Part shown: positions 8,686 to 16,953 of the stretch, piece by piece | How positions within the stretch are numbered: the stretch's first letter is position 1 | Layout: each line of letters begins with the position of its first letter | Origin: Pseudomonas sp. LBUM920 | Lineage (GTDB): Bacteria; Pseudomonadota; Gammaproteobacteria; Pseudomonadales; Pseudomonadaceae | Length of the DNA stretch: 64,000 nucleotides | Assembly: GCF_003852315.1 (NCBI RefSeq) | Contig: NZ_CP027762.1 | Location: 310,001-374,000 of the forward strand | Direction: 5' to 3' | Program-made: the position numbers and the translations under genes | The notes under the pieces: generated by a model | The model's input: only the letters and a program-made list of their open reading frames with translations | What the model was told of the DNA's origin: nothing | Databases searched by the model: none

Positions 8686-8842
8686 AGAGAGACCTCAAGA
8701 GGATGACGGCGCGATCCTGAGGTTGTATCGGGATGCTGACAATCGAAAACCGACCAGTGGTACAGGTTGTATACAATTCTCTAAGTTGCTGTTTTGTATG
8801 GGGAACTTAAGTGGGTTTTGCGAGTCTTTAGCTACTTCGGAA

Positions 8843-8872
8843 CGGCCGCTTTTATGCAAAAGCGGCCTTTTT
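8843..8872 (+). terminator. strong terminator with no upstream gene
   Basis: GGCCGCTTTT-ATGC-AAAAGCGGCC stem followed by six T, oriented for the plus strand. The nearest plus-strand gene ends 780 bases earlier and is separated by an opposing gene, so this may end a small RNA that starts in 8690-8810. Confidence 0.75.
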
Positions 8873-8915
8873 TGTGCCTGGGATTTTCAGTAGCCGGGGC
8901 GAGCGGCTTGTTTTG

Positions 8916-9050
8916 GTGAGCGGGCTTGCCCCGCATTGGGCTGCGACGCGGCCCCAGATAATGTCAGCGCATTCTTTCAGTCAGAACGCAGTGCCTGGAC
9001 CCAAGGGCTGCTACGCAGCCCAACGCGGGGCAAGCCCGCTCGCCACAACG
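8916..9050. repeat. long REP pair (CGGGCTTGCCCCGC type)
   Basis: Arms of about 40 bases: GAGCGGGCTTGCCCCGCATT plus GGGCTGCGACGCGGCC, answered by GGGCTGCTACGCAGCCC and CGCGGGGCAAGCCCGCTCGCC. Each arm contains its own internal hairpin. The same variant occurs at 16263-16395. Confidence 0.88.
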
Positions 9051-9092
9051 GGCCCGGTGCCGCAACAGGCGCGCCCGTCACAACAATCCCGG

Positions 9093-11441
9093 TCAGGCCG
9101 AGCGCGCCATGATCAAGCCGGTCGCACTCGCCGCTTCCAGGCGGATCGCCACAAACTTCGACGTCGGCGTATGGCTGCCATCGCCAGTGCTCTCCAGTGG
9201 CACCAGCGGGTTCACTTCCGGGTAGTAAGCGGCTGCCTGTCCTGCGGGAATATCAAACGCCAGCAACGTAAAGCCCTTCACTCGGCGTTCACGGCCGTCT
9301 TCCCACAGCGAAACGATGTCGGCTTTCTGCCCGGGCTTGAAGCCCAGGCGGATGATGTCGGCTTCATTCACGAACAGCACGTCACGCTGACCTTTCACGC
9401 CACGGTAGCGGTCGTCCAGGCCGTAAATGGTGGTGTTGTACTGATCGTGAGAACGCATCGACTGCATGATCAGGTCCGGCACCCGGCCCGTGGCGTGGGT
9501 GCGTTCGTGGATCAGGTCTTTGGGCAGCACGTTCGGGCGGAAATTGGCGCGGCCCGAGGGCGTGTTCCAGCGGCGTGCGCCAGCGGAGTTGCCCAGGTAG
9601 AAACCGCCCGGGTGTTTGATGCGCTCGTTGAAGTCCTTGAAGCCTGGGATGGTGTCTGCGATGAGGTCGCGGATGCGCCCGTAGTCGGCGACTAGCCAGT
9701 TCCAGTCCACGGGTTTGCTGCCCAGGGTTGCGGCAGCAATGCCGGCAAGAATCGCAGGCTCGGATTTCATCAGCTTCGACAGTGGCTGCAGTTGGCCGTT
9801 GGAGCCGTGAACCATGCTGAACGAGTCTTCCACCGTCACCGCTTGCGGGCCGTCGGCCTGGATATCGATGTCGGTACGGCCCAGGCACGGCAGGATCAGC
9901 GCGTCTTTACCGTGCATCAAATGGCTGCGGTTGAGCTTGGTGCTGATCTGCACGGTCAGGTCGCAGCTGCGCAGTGCTTCAAAAGTGCGCGGGCTGTCGG
10001 GCGTGGCTTGGGCGAAGTTGCCGCCCAGGCCGATAAACACTTTGGAGCGGCCTTCGAGCATCGCGTGGATGGCTTCCACGACGTTATGGCCATTGTGGCG
10101 CGGCACCTGGAACTGGAAGCGCCGTTCCAGGGAATCGAGGAATGCCACCGGTGGGCGCTCGTTGATGCCCATGGTGCGGTCGCCCTGCACGTTGCTGTGG
10201 CCGCGCACCGGGCACAAGCCGGCGCCTGGGCGGCCGATGTTGCCGCGCAGCAGCATCAGGTTGGCGATTTCCTGAATGGTCGGCACCGAGTGGCGATGCT
10301 GGGTGATGCCCATCGCCCAGCACATGATCACGTTCTTGCCTTTGGCGTACATGCGCGCCGCTTGCTCGATCTCCACCAGTGTCAGGCCGGACTGCTCGAC
10401 GATCTCATCCCACGAGGTGTCGTCGATCTGGCCCAGGTACTCCAGCACGTTGGTGGTGTGTTCGTTGAGGAAGTCGTGATCGAACACGGCTTCTTTGCCT
10501 TCGGCCTGGGCCTGGCGTTCCCACAGCAGCAGGAACTTGGCCATGCCGCGCAGGATGGCCATGTCGCCGCCCAGTGCCGGGCGGAAATAGGCGGTGTTGG
10601 TCGGCTTGTCGCCGTTGGTGAGCATTTCCAGCGGGTGTTGCGGGTGCTGGAAACGTTCCAGGCCGCGCTCTTTCAGCGGGTTGATGCACACCACCTGGGC
10701 GCCGCGTTTGACTGCCTCACGCAGCGGTTCGAGCATACGCGGGTGATTGGTGCCGGGGTTCTGGCCCCACACGAAAATCGCATCGGCGTGTTCGAAGTCG
10801 TCAAAGGTCACGGTGCCTTTGCCCACCCCCACGCTTTGCGCCAGGGCCACGCCGCTGGCTTCGTGGCACATGTTTGAGCAGTCCGGGAAGTTGTTGGTGC
10901 CGTAGGCGCGCACAAACAGCTGATACAGGTAAGCCGCCTCGTTGCTGGCGCGGCCCGAGGTGTAGAACTCGGCCATGTCCGGGCTTGGGAGTGCGTTGAG
11001 GTGCTTGCCGACCAGGTCGAACGCTGCTTCCCAGCTGATCGGCGTGTAGCGGTCAGTTTCGGCGTCATAGCGCATCGGCTCGGTCAGGCGGCCCTGGTAT
11101 TCGAGCCAATAGTCGCTTTGCTCCAGCAGTGCGGTGACGCTGTGCTTGGCAAAAAATGCGGCATCCACGCGGCGTTTGGTGGCTTCCCAGTTGACCGCCT
11201 TGGCGCCGTTTTCGCAGAACTTGACCATGCCGCTTTCCGGCGAATCGCCCCAGGCGCAGCCCGGGCAGTCGAAGCCGCCGTTCTGGTTGGTCTTGAGCAT
11301 CATGCGCAGGTTTTTCAGCGCGTTGTCGCTGGTCAACCAGGCCTGCGCCACGCTGATCAGCGCGCCCCAGCCGCCAGCCGGGCCTTTGTAGGGCTTGTAG
11401 CGCGGAGTCGGGGTTTGGTCGGCTTGGTGGTGCTGGCTCAT
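9093..11441 (-). CDS. FdhF/YdeP-family molybdopterin oxidoreductase
   Basis: A 782-residue molybdenum cofactor enzyme of the FdhF/YdeP type (annotated as formate dehydrogenase alpha subunit-like). An N-terminal FDCPGCAWGD motif stands where other family members bind an iron-sulfur cluster; then GRASNEAAYLYQ, CHEASGVAL, WGQNPGTNHPRML and a C-terminal molydopterin dinucleotide-binding domain. No Tat or Sec signal is visible, so it is cytoplasmic. The ATG at 11441 overlaps the fdhD stop (ATGA), so translation is coupled. The substrate, formate or another, is not proven by sequence. The longer frame starting at 11528 lies inside fdhD and is not needed. Confidence 0.88.
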   Translation of the reverse strand: MSQHHQADQTPTPRYKPYKGPAGGWGALISVAQAWLTSDNALKNLRMMLKTNQNGGFDCPGCAWGDSPESGMVKFCENGAKAVNWEATKRRVDAAFFAKHSVTALLEQSDYWLEYQGRLTEPMRYDAETDRYTPISWEAAFDLVGKHLNALPSPDMAEFYTSGRASNEAAYLYQLFVRAYGTNNFPDCSNMCHEASGVALAQSVGVGKGTVTFDDFEHADAIFVWGQNPGTNHPRMLEPLREAVKRGAQVVCINPLKERGLERFQHPQHPLEMLTNGDKPTNTAYFRPALGGDMAILRGMAKFLLLWERQAQAEGKEAVFDHDFLNEHTTNVLEYLGQIDDTSWDEIVEQSGLTLVEIEQAARMYAKGKNVIMCWAMGITQHRHSVPTIQEIANLMLLRGNIGRPGAGLCPVRGHSNVQGDRTMGINERPPVAFLDSLERRFQFQVPRHNGHNVVEAIHAMLEGRSKVFIGLGGNFAQATPDSPRTFEALRSCDLTVQISTKLNRSHLMHGKDALILPCLGRTDIDIQADGPQAVTVEDSFSMVHGSNGQLQPLSKLMKSEPAILAGIAAATLGSKPVDWNWLVADYGRIRDLIADTIPGFKDFNERIKHPGGFYLGNSAGARRWNTPSGRANFRPNVLPKDLIHERTHATGRVPDLIMQSMRSHDQYNTTIYGLDDRYRGVKGQRDVLFVNEADIIRLGFKPGQKADIVSLWEDGRERRVKGFTLLAFDIPAGQAAAYYPEVNPLVPLESTGDGSHTPTSKFVAIRLEAASATGLIMARSA

Positions 11442-12277
11442 GACTGGTTCTCCATCGCAGGGCTGTAGACCCGCGGCGCACTTTTCTGCGGCAGGTGGAT
11501 GAGATTGAGGTTGTGTCGGCGGGCCCATTGCAAGGCCAGGCCGGTAGGCGACGACAGGCTGACCAGGGTCTGGATGCCCGCGCGCAGAACTTTCTGGATT
11601 AATTCGAGGCTGCAGCGACTGGTGACAATCGCCAGGCCGCCGTCGGTCGGAATCTTTTGGCGGATCAAGGCGCCGATCAACTTATCCAGGGCGTTATGCC
11701 GGCCGATGTCTTCGCGGCCCATCAGCAATTCGCCCTGATTATTCATAAACACCGCCGCATGCACTGCGCCGCTGTACTGGCCCAACGGCTGGAACGCGCT
11801 GATGCGCTGGCGCAGGCCGTCGAGCCATTCGGCAGGTGGCAAGGGCGCGCCGGGCAGCACTTGAAGGTCTGGCAGGGCTTGCTCCACCGCCTCGACACCG
11901 CACAAGCCGCAGCCACTGGTGCCCGCCAATTGGCGGCGCTGCTGCTTGAGGTTCCAGAAGGCACGGCTGGAAATTTGCACCTGAGCGTATTGGGCCGAGC
12001 CCGAACCGCTGAGTTTCAGGTCATATATGTCGCTAACGTCGGCGATAATGCCGCTGCCGATGCTGAAGCCGACGATGAAATCTTCCAGGTCCGTTGGCGT
12101 CACCAACATGACCGCCTGGCTGATGTCGTTATAGGCAATCGCCAACGCCACTTCTTCCGCCAACGCTGTGCTGGCGACTTCTGTGTGTTCGAGGTTGCAA
12201 AACTGGTAGCTCTGGCTGGAGGCGGGCGCGGGCGTTTCGAGGGCGGGCGCCGCGCAGACTGGGCGCTTGGCGTTCAT
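11438..12277 (-). CDS. fdhD: formate dehydrogenase accessory sulfurtransferase
   Basis: FdhD, 279 residues, carries sulfur from a cysteine desulfurase to the molybdenum cofactor of formate dehydrogenases. The functional CGLCG motif is seen near residue 120, and MGREDIGRHNALDKLIG later on matches the family. It lies directly upstream of, and overlaps, the oxidoreductase gene it presumably matures. A 14-base perfect palindrome lies about 75 bases before the start and could be an operator. Confidence 0.95.
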   Translation of the reverse strand: MNAKRPVCAAPALETPAPASSQSYQFCNLEHTEVASTALAEEVALAIAYNDISQAVMLVTPTDLEDFIVGFSIGSGIIADVSDIYDLKLSGSGSAQYAQVQISSRAFWNLKQQRRQLAGTSGCGLCGVEAVEQALPDLQVLPGAPLPPAEWLDGLRQRISAFQPLGQYSGAVHAAVFMNNQGELLMGREDIGRHNALDKLIGALIRQKIPTDGGLAIVTSRCSLELIQKVLRAGIQTLVSLSSPTGLALQWARRHNLNLIHLPQKSAPRVYSPAMENQS

Positions 12278-12352
12278 GTGGCAGTACCACCGGCGGATTG
12301 ATCAGTGTTTAGACTAGGCGCGACAAAGGGTCGCGTCTAATCGCCAGTACTG

Positions 12353-12366
12353 ATCTATCGATAGAT
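12353..12366. promoter_or_regulatory. perfect palindrome upstream of fdhD
   Basis: ATCTATCGATAGAT, a perfect 14-base palindrome in the 97-base gap between the LysR gene and fdhD. Its ATC...GAT and CTAT..ATAG halves resemble LysR-type binding sites. A role in control of the fdhD operon by the adjacent LysR protein is inferred. Confidence 0.4.
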
Positions 12367-12374
12367 GGCGTCGA

Positions 12375-13262
12375 TCAAGGCTCTTGTTGCGATTTTTGAA
12401 ACAGCGCGAAACAGGCTTCCGCCAATGCCGAACGCGGTGCGCTGCGACGCATGATCAGCCCCAGGCGAGCCAATGTGTGAGCGTCTTCAATGGGTTGCAG
12501 GCGCAGGTGCTCAGTCAGTGCATCCAGGCCGCCGTCCAATGGCATCACCGCGCAGCACAGGCCGCCGTGCACGGCTTGTAACAATTGATGCACCGCATCG
12601 GTTTGCAACAGCGGTTGCGGGTTGAGCCCGCGGCTGTGGAAATTATGGTCGATGGACTGACGGAAATGCATGCCGCTGGTGAGCATGCCCAGCGGCAGTT
12701 CGATCAGAGCTTCCCAGCTCAACGGCTTGTCGCCGAAGCTGAAAAAACGCTGGTCGTAGAGCAGGCCCATGCGGGTTTCGCCCAAGGCCAGCGAGTCGAA
12801 GCGCTCGTTATCCAGGCGCTCCAGGTAGGACACGCCGAGGTCCAGGCGGTTGCTCGCCAGCTGTTCGAGGATTTGCTCGGAGCTCAATGCCGACAGTTCA
12901 AAGCGCAGGCTCGGATGCTCTTTATGCAGTTGCTGCATCAAGGCCAAGGGATCGAAGCTCGACAACGGCACCACACCCAGGCGCAAGGTGCCGACCAAAT
13001 TGCCGCGACAGGCCGCTGCTTCGGCCTGCAAGCCGTCATAGGCCGCCAGCACCGTGCGCGCCCACGCCAGCACGCGCTCGCCCGGCGCGGTAAAGCCTTC
13101 AAAGCGCTGGCCGCGATTGACCAACGGCAAGTCCAGCTCTTCTTCCAGGTTACGCAAGCGCATCGACAGGGTCGGCTGGGTGATATGGCAGCGCGCGGCC
13201 GCCTGACCGAAGTGGCGCGTCTCGTCGAGGGCGATGAGGAATTTCAGCTGTTTGATGTCCAT
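12375..13262 (-). CDS. LysR-family transcriptional regulator
   Basis: A 295-residue LysR protein. Winged helix-turn-helix at residues 1-60 (DETRHFGQAAARCHITQPTL), followed by a substrate-binding domain to the end. It is in the same orientation as fdhD and the oxidoreductase and lies just upstream, so it probably controls them; that is inference from position. The effector is unknown. The start ATG is the first of the conserved MDIKQLKFL opening. Confidence 0.9.
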   Translation of the reverse strand: MDIKQLKFLIALDETRHFGQAAARCHITQPTLSMRLRNLEEELDLPLVNRGQRFEGFTAPGERVLAWARTVLAAYDGLQAEAAACRGNLVGTLRLGVVPLSSFDPLALMQQLHKEHPSLRFELSALSSEQILEQLASNRLDLGVSYLERLDNERFDSLALGETRMGLLYDQRFFSFGDKPLSWEALIELPLGMLTSGMHFRQSIDHNFHSRGLNPQPLLQTDAVHQLLQAVHGGLCCAVMPLDGGLDALTEHLRLQPIEDAHTLARLGLIMRRSAPRSALAEACFALFQKSQQEP

Positions 13263-13393
13263 CTTCGCTCCGGGCTTATTCCAATGGCGGGGGATTCTAG
13301 CGCGTTTGGGTCTTTGGTCGGCCTGGAACCCAAGACAGCAGGACTGGTCTAGTCTTGGGCATCTGGAACTTAAAAACCCAAGGAGAGCGCACC

Positions 13394-13834
13394 ATGAGTA
13401 TTTTTAGCTTTGTTAAGGAAGCAGGCGAGAAGCTTATTGACCTGTTGACGCCGGGTAACGCCAACGCAAGTGATGATTTGAAAAAGCACATCAGCGATGT
13501 CGGGCTCGGAAACCCGAATATCACCGCAACCGTTGATGGCGACAAGGTCACCGTGAAGGGTGAAGTTGCCTCTCAGGAAGAAAAAGAAAAAATCATCCTG
13601 GCTGCAGGCAACATCGCAGGTGTTGGCAGTGTAGAAGACCAGATCACCGTGACCGGCCCGGCTGTGACAGCGGCCCGTTTCGTCGTCGTGAAAAAGGGCG
13701 ACACGCTGAGCGCGATTTCCCTGGCGGTGTACGGCAACGCCAACCAGTACCAAAAGATCTTTGAGGCCAACAAGCCGTTGCTCAAAGATGTGGACAAAAT
13801 TTACCCAGGGCAGACACTGCGCATTCCTGAGTAA
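13394..13834 (+). CDS. LysM and BON domain protein (YgaU/Kbp-like)
   Basis: A 146-residue protein with an N-terminal BON domain (about residues 25-90, VTVKGEVASQEEKEKIILAA) and a C-terminal LysM domain (about 97-146, VVKKGDTLSAISLAVYGNA ... IYPGQTLRIP). This is the layout of E. coli YgaU/Kbp, a potassium-binding protein. No signal peptide is visible, as in that family. AGGAG lies upstream of the ATG; the frame open further upstream is not preceded by a ribosome site. It diverges from the LysR gene. Confidence 0.88.
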   Translation: MSIFSFVKEAGEKLIDLLTPGNANASDDLKKHISDVGLGNPNITATVDGDKVTVKGEVASQEEKEKIILAAGNIAGVGSVEDQITVTGPAVTAARFVVVKKGDTLSAISLAVYGNANQYQKIFEANKPLLKDVDKIYPGQTLRIPE

Positions 13835-13848
13835 TACGCTGGCCCAAC

Positions 13849-13970
13849 GGTGGGAGCCGGCTTGTGTAGGAGCTGGCTTGCCTGCGATAGCATCACCTCG
13901 GTGTCATTGATACACCGAGGTGCCTATATCGCGGGCAAGCCCGGCGCTCACACGAGCCCGCTCCCACTTT
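13849..13970. repeat. nested REP pairs
   Basis: An inner pair (TAGGAGCTGGCTTGCCTGCG ... GCGGGCAAGCCCGG, 13867-13950) sits inside an outer pair (GTGGGAGCCGGCTTGTG at 13850-13866 and CACGAGCCCGCTCCCAC at 13951-13967). The inner loop also carries the inverted CACCTCGGTGT / ACACCGAGGTG. It lies between convergent genes. Confidence 0.85.
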
Positions 13971-13973
13971 TGA

Positions 13974-14636
13974 TTAGAGCCCGGCGATCAGATCCCGGTA
14001 ATCCCCCACCGCCGCAAACTCTGCCGTGTCCTTTGGCCCCTTCTTGCTGTCCGGTTCTTTCACTGCCAGCAGATGCCCCACGCCAAAATCCCGGGCACTG
14101 CGCAGGATCGGCAAGGTGTCATCAATAAACAGGCTGCGCGCCGGGTCGAACTGGATGTCCGCTTGCAGGGCATCCCAGAATTGCGGGTTCTCCTTGGCAA
14201 AACCATAGTCATGGGAGCTGATCAACCGCTCGAAATACGGCGCCAGTTCAATGCGTTCCAACTTCAAGGATAGCGAGTCACGATGAGCGTTGGTGATCAG
14301 AACCACGCGCTTGCCGGCCTGCTTGATCGCCGCCAGAAAGGTATCCGCGTCCGGGCGCAGGGCAATCAGGTGGGCCGTTTCCAGCTTGAGTTCGCGCACC
14401 GGAATATTCAGTTCCGTGCTCCAGAAGTCCAGGCAATACCATTGCAACTGTCCCGCGTTACGCTCGAACAGTGGCTGCAGTTCCCTATCGGCCATGGCCC
14501 GGCTTACGCCGTGCAGCTCGGCGTAGCGCTGGGGCAGGTGCTCCATCCAGAAATGGTTGTCGAAATGCAGGTCGAGCAAGGTGCCGTCCATGTCCAGCAG
14601 GACGGTATCGATGGCGTGCCAGGGCAAAGAGGGCAT
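13974..14636 (-). CDS. yrfG: HAD-family GMP/IMP nucleotidase YrfG
   Basis: A 220-residue haloacid dehalogenase-fold phosphatase. Motif I is LLDMDGTLLDL with both catalytic aspartates, motif II is LITNAH, and the late FIDDTLPIL supplies the metal-binding aspartates. The HFDNHFWMEHLP start is typical of YrfG, which dephosphorylates purine nucleotides. It diverges from nudE, another nucleotide hydrolase, as in E. coli where the two are neighbours. Confidence 0.88.
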   Translation of the reverse strand: MPSLPWHAIDTVLLDMDGTLLDLHFDNHFWMEHLPQRYAELHGVSRAMADRELQPLFERNAGQLQWYCLDFWSTELNIPVRELKLETAHLIALRPDADTFLAAIKQAGKRVVLITNAHRDSLSLKLERIELAPYFERLISSHDYGFAKENPQFWDALQADIQFDPARSLFIDDTLPILRSARDFGVGHLLAVKEPDSKKGPKDTAEFAAVGDYRDLIAGL

Positions 14637-14669
14637 GGGGCGTTCTCATGTAAGTAAAGATATCCGACA

Positions 14670-14697
14670 CAGACAATCGGAAAAGCCACGGTATAGT
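14670..14697 (+). promoter_or_regulatory. candidate sigma-70 promoter of nudE-cysQ
   Basis: CAGACA, a 16-base gap, then TATAGT, about 30 bases before the nudE ATG. Four of six and five of six consensus matches. Confidence 0.5.
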
Positions 14698-14723
14698 AAC
14701 CCGATCACGCCAAGGAGCCGCTT

Positions 14724-15290
14724 ATGCGCCAGAAACCCACCGTCCTCGCCCGCGAAATAGTCGCCAGTAGCCGTTTGTTCCGCGTGGAGGAAGTGCAATT
14801 GCGCTTTTCCAATGGCGTTGAACGGACCTACGAGCGCCTGGTAGGCCGCGGTGCCGGCTACGGCGCGGTGATGATCGTGGCGATGATTGACGACGATCAT
14901 GCGTTGCTGGTGGAGGAGTACTGCGGCGGCACCGATGAATATGAGGTGTCGTTGCCCAAGGGACTGATCGAACCCGGCGAAGACGTGCTGGCGGCGGCCA
15001 ACCGTGAACTCAAGGAAGAGGCCGGTTATGGCGCGCGTCTGTTGGAGCACATTACCGAGCTGTCGTTGTCGCCCGGCTACATGAGCCAGAAAATTCAGGT
15101 GGTGTTGGCCACCGATCTGTACGAAGAGCGCCTGGAGGGCGATGAGCCTGAGCCGATGCGGGTTGATCGGGTTAACCTGCGCGAGCTGTCGCAGCTTGCG
15201 CAAAACGAGCAGTTCAGCGAGGGGCGCGCCCTGGCGGCACTGTATCTGGTACGAGACCTGTTGACCCAGCGTGGAGCGTTTATCGCATGA
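14724..15290 (+). CDS. nudE: ADP compounds hydrolase NudE
   Basis: A 188-residue Nudix hydrolase cleaving ADP-ribose, NADH and Ap-n-A type compounds. The Nudix box is complete: GLIEPGED, then ANRELKEEAGYGA around residues 88-110. AAGGAG stands before the ATG. Its TGA overlaps the cysQ ATG by four bases, so the two are co-translated, linking nucleotide clearance with PAP hydrolysis. Confidence 0.94.
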   Translation: MRQKPTVLAREIVASSRLFRVEEVQLRFSNGVERTYERLVGRGAGYGAVMIVAMIDDDHALLVEEYCGGTDEYEVSLPKGLIEPGEDVLAAANRELKEEAGYGARLLEHITELSLSPGYMSQKIQVVLATDLYEERLEGDEPEPMRVDRVNLRELSQLAQNEQFSEGRALAALYLVRDLLTQRGAFIA

Positions 15291-16123
15291 GCGAACTGTT
15301 TTTAGGTCACCCGTTTATTGCCCCTGTGATTGAGCTGGCCCGTCAGGCGGGTGAAGTGATCCTGCCGTATTGGCGCGCCGACGTGGAGGTTACCTCCAAG
15401 TCGGATGACTCGCCGGTGACGGCAGCGGACCTGGCCGCTCACCATCTGATTCTCACCGGCCTTACCGCGCTCGACCCGAGCATTCCGGTGTTGTCCGAAG
15501 AAGACGCGGATATCGACCAGAGTGTGCGTGCGGGCTGGCAGCGCTGGTGGCTGGTTGACCCGCTGGATGGCACCAAGGAATTTATCTCTGGCAGCGAAGA
15601 ATTCACCGTCAATATCGCCTTGATCGAACAAGGCCGCGTGGTGTTTGGCGTGGTATCGATGCCGACCAGTGGCCGTTGCTACTTCGGAGGCGCGGGGCTG
15701 GGGGCGTGGCGCTCTGATGTGAACGAGGCACCCAAGCAGATTCAGGTACGCCAGACGCCGGCAGCGGGTGAAGCCTTCACCGTGGTTGCCAGCCGCCGCC
15801 ACAGCAGCCCTGAACAAGAGCGCCTGCTGCACGGCTTGAGCGAAGGCCTGGGAGCGTTGAAGCTGGCGAATATCGGCAGCTCGCTGAAATTCTGCCTGTT
15901 GGCCGAAGGCAGTGCCGATTGCTATCCACGTTTGGCGCCGACGTCGCAGTGGGACACCGCAGCGGCTCAGGGCGTGTTGGAAGGCGCGGGCGGCGAGGTG
16001 TTGGAGTTGAGTGGTAAGCCGTTCAGCTATCCGGCGCGGGAATCGCTGTTGAACCCGTTCTTTTTGGCGCTGCCGGCCAAGGCCGCATGGCGCGAGCGCT
16101 TGCTGACCCTGGCGAGATCCTGA
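15287..16123 (+). CDS. cysQ: 3'(2'),5'-bisphosphate nucleotidase
   Basis: CysQ, 278 residues, removes the toxic by-product PAP formed in sulfate assimilation. It belongs to the inositol monophosphatase fold: the metal site is LSEEDAD near residue 66-72, DPLDGTKEF near 90, and a late aspartate in WDTAAAQG. Its first codons overlap nudE. Size and motifs are standard. Confidence 0.95.
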   Translation: MSELFLGHPFIAPVIELARQAGEVILPYWRADVEVTSKSDDSPVTAADLAAHHLILTGLTALDPSIPVLSEEDADIDQSVRAGWQRWWLVDPLDGTKEFISGSEEFTVNIALIEQGRVVFGVVSMPTSGRCYFGGAGLGAWRSDVNEAPKQIQVRQTPAAGEAFTVVASRRHSSPEQERLLHGLSEGLGALKLANIGSSLKFCLLAEGSADCYPRLAPTSQWDTAAAQGVLEGAGGEVLELSGKPFSYPARESLLNPFFLALPAKAAWRERLLTLARS

Positions 16124-16137
16124 GCCTGGCGTAGATT

Positions 16138-16216
16138 CAATGTGGGAGCTGGCTTGCCTGCGATTACGGTAGAGCAGCCACTAACGCGGTGACGGTCAGA
16201 CCGCTATCGCGGCGCC
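16138..16216. repeat. REP pair, right arm truncated
   Basis: Left arm AATGTGGGAGCTGGCTTGCC; the right side has only CCGCTATCGCGG before it breaks off, so the inverted partner is incomplete. Confidence 0.7.
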
Positions 16217-16262
16217 TCAACATAACGTCCGATAAACGCAAAATAGGTAACAGACGAGCTTT

Positions 16263-16395
16263 CGTGGCGAGCGGGCTGGCCCAGCGTTGGGCTGCGAAGC
16301 GGCCCCAATAAGAACACCGCGCTCTGCCGGCCGACCGCCGTTTCAGGTTTTAGGGCTGCTTCGCAGCCCAACGTGGGGCCAGCCCGCTCGCCACG
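16263..16395. repeat. long REP pair (GCGGGCTGGCCC type)
   Basis: CGTGGCGAGCGGGCTGGCCC plus GGGCTGCGAAGCGGCCCC on the left, GGGCTGCTTCGCAGCCC and GGGCCAGCCCGCTCGCCACG on the right. Near-perfect mirror, same class as 8916-9050. Confidence 0.88.
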
Positions 16396-16471
16396 GAGGA
16401 TGGGGTCGCCATTCGGAAGTTGTGTAGATACCGTGGCAATCCAGCGCTCATATTTTTTTGGGGTTTGACGG

Positions 16472-16927
16472 TTAACGGTGCAAGACGTACTGGCCAGTAA
16501 ACGCCACCGCGCGCTCCTCACTCCCCTCATTCACGATCCACGTCTCCAGCGTCAGCCGCGCCCGGCCATAACGGTTATACGTCGCCACAAAACGCTTCCA
16601 CACCTTCTCCTCCGGCGCCCGACACACTACCGTCGCATCCCGTGTGACTGGCAGCGGATAGCTGATCTGCCCTTCCTGAATCACGATATGCCCGTCTTCT
16701 ATGCCTTCTTCGCGCAATTGCAGGTGCAGCCAACCCCAGCCCGCCAGCACGGCGCCGCAATACAGGCTGCCGCCAAACATGGTGCTCTTGTGGTTGATAT
16801 TGGCTTGCAAGGGCAGGTGCAGCTGCAACTGGCCGTGTTGCCAGTCAAGCACCTTGAGGCCCATTTCCCGGGTAAGCGGGATGTCGTGGTGAAGGATGGA
16901 TTCCAGGTAACGGCTGTCGCGGCTCAT
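16472..16927 (-). CDS. YiiD C-terminal-type thioesterase
   Basis: A 151-residue hotdog-fold protein matching the thioesterase domain found at the C-terminus of YiiD. The core is INHKSTMFGGSLYCGAVLAGWGW, where asparagine and glycine residues line the hotdog active site. The ATG at 16927 has AAGAGG upstream; an earlier ATG at 16957 overlaps the dctD stop (ATGA) and would add ten residues. It is the last gene of the dctB-dctD unit, but a functional link is not evident. Confidence 0.75.
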   Translation of the reverse strand: MSRDSRYLESILHHDIPLTREMGLKVLDWQHGQLQLHLPLQANINHKSTMFGGSLYCGAVLAGWGWLHLQLREEGIEDGHIVIQEGQISYPLPVTRDATVVCRAPEEKVWKRFVATYNRYGRARLTLETWIVNEGSEERAVAFTGQYVLHR

Positions 16928-16953
16928 GGCGGCCTCTTGGCGAGTGGGCAGGG

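Noticed and set aside
9792..10877. 361-residue plus-strand frame opposite the molybdo-oxidoreductase gene
   Set aside because: Antisense artefact of GC-rich codon use.
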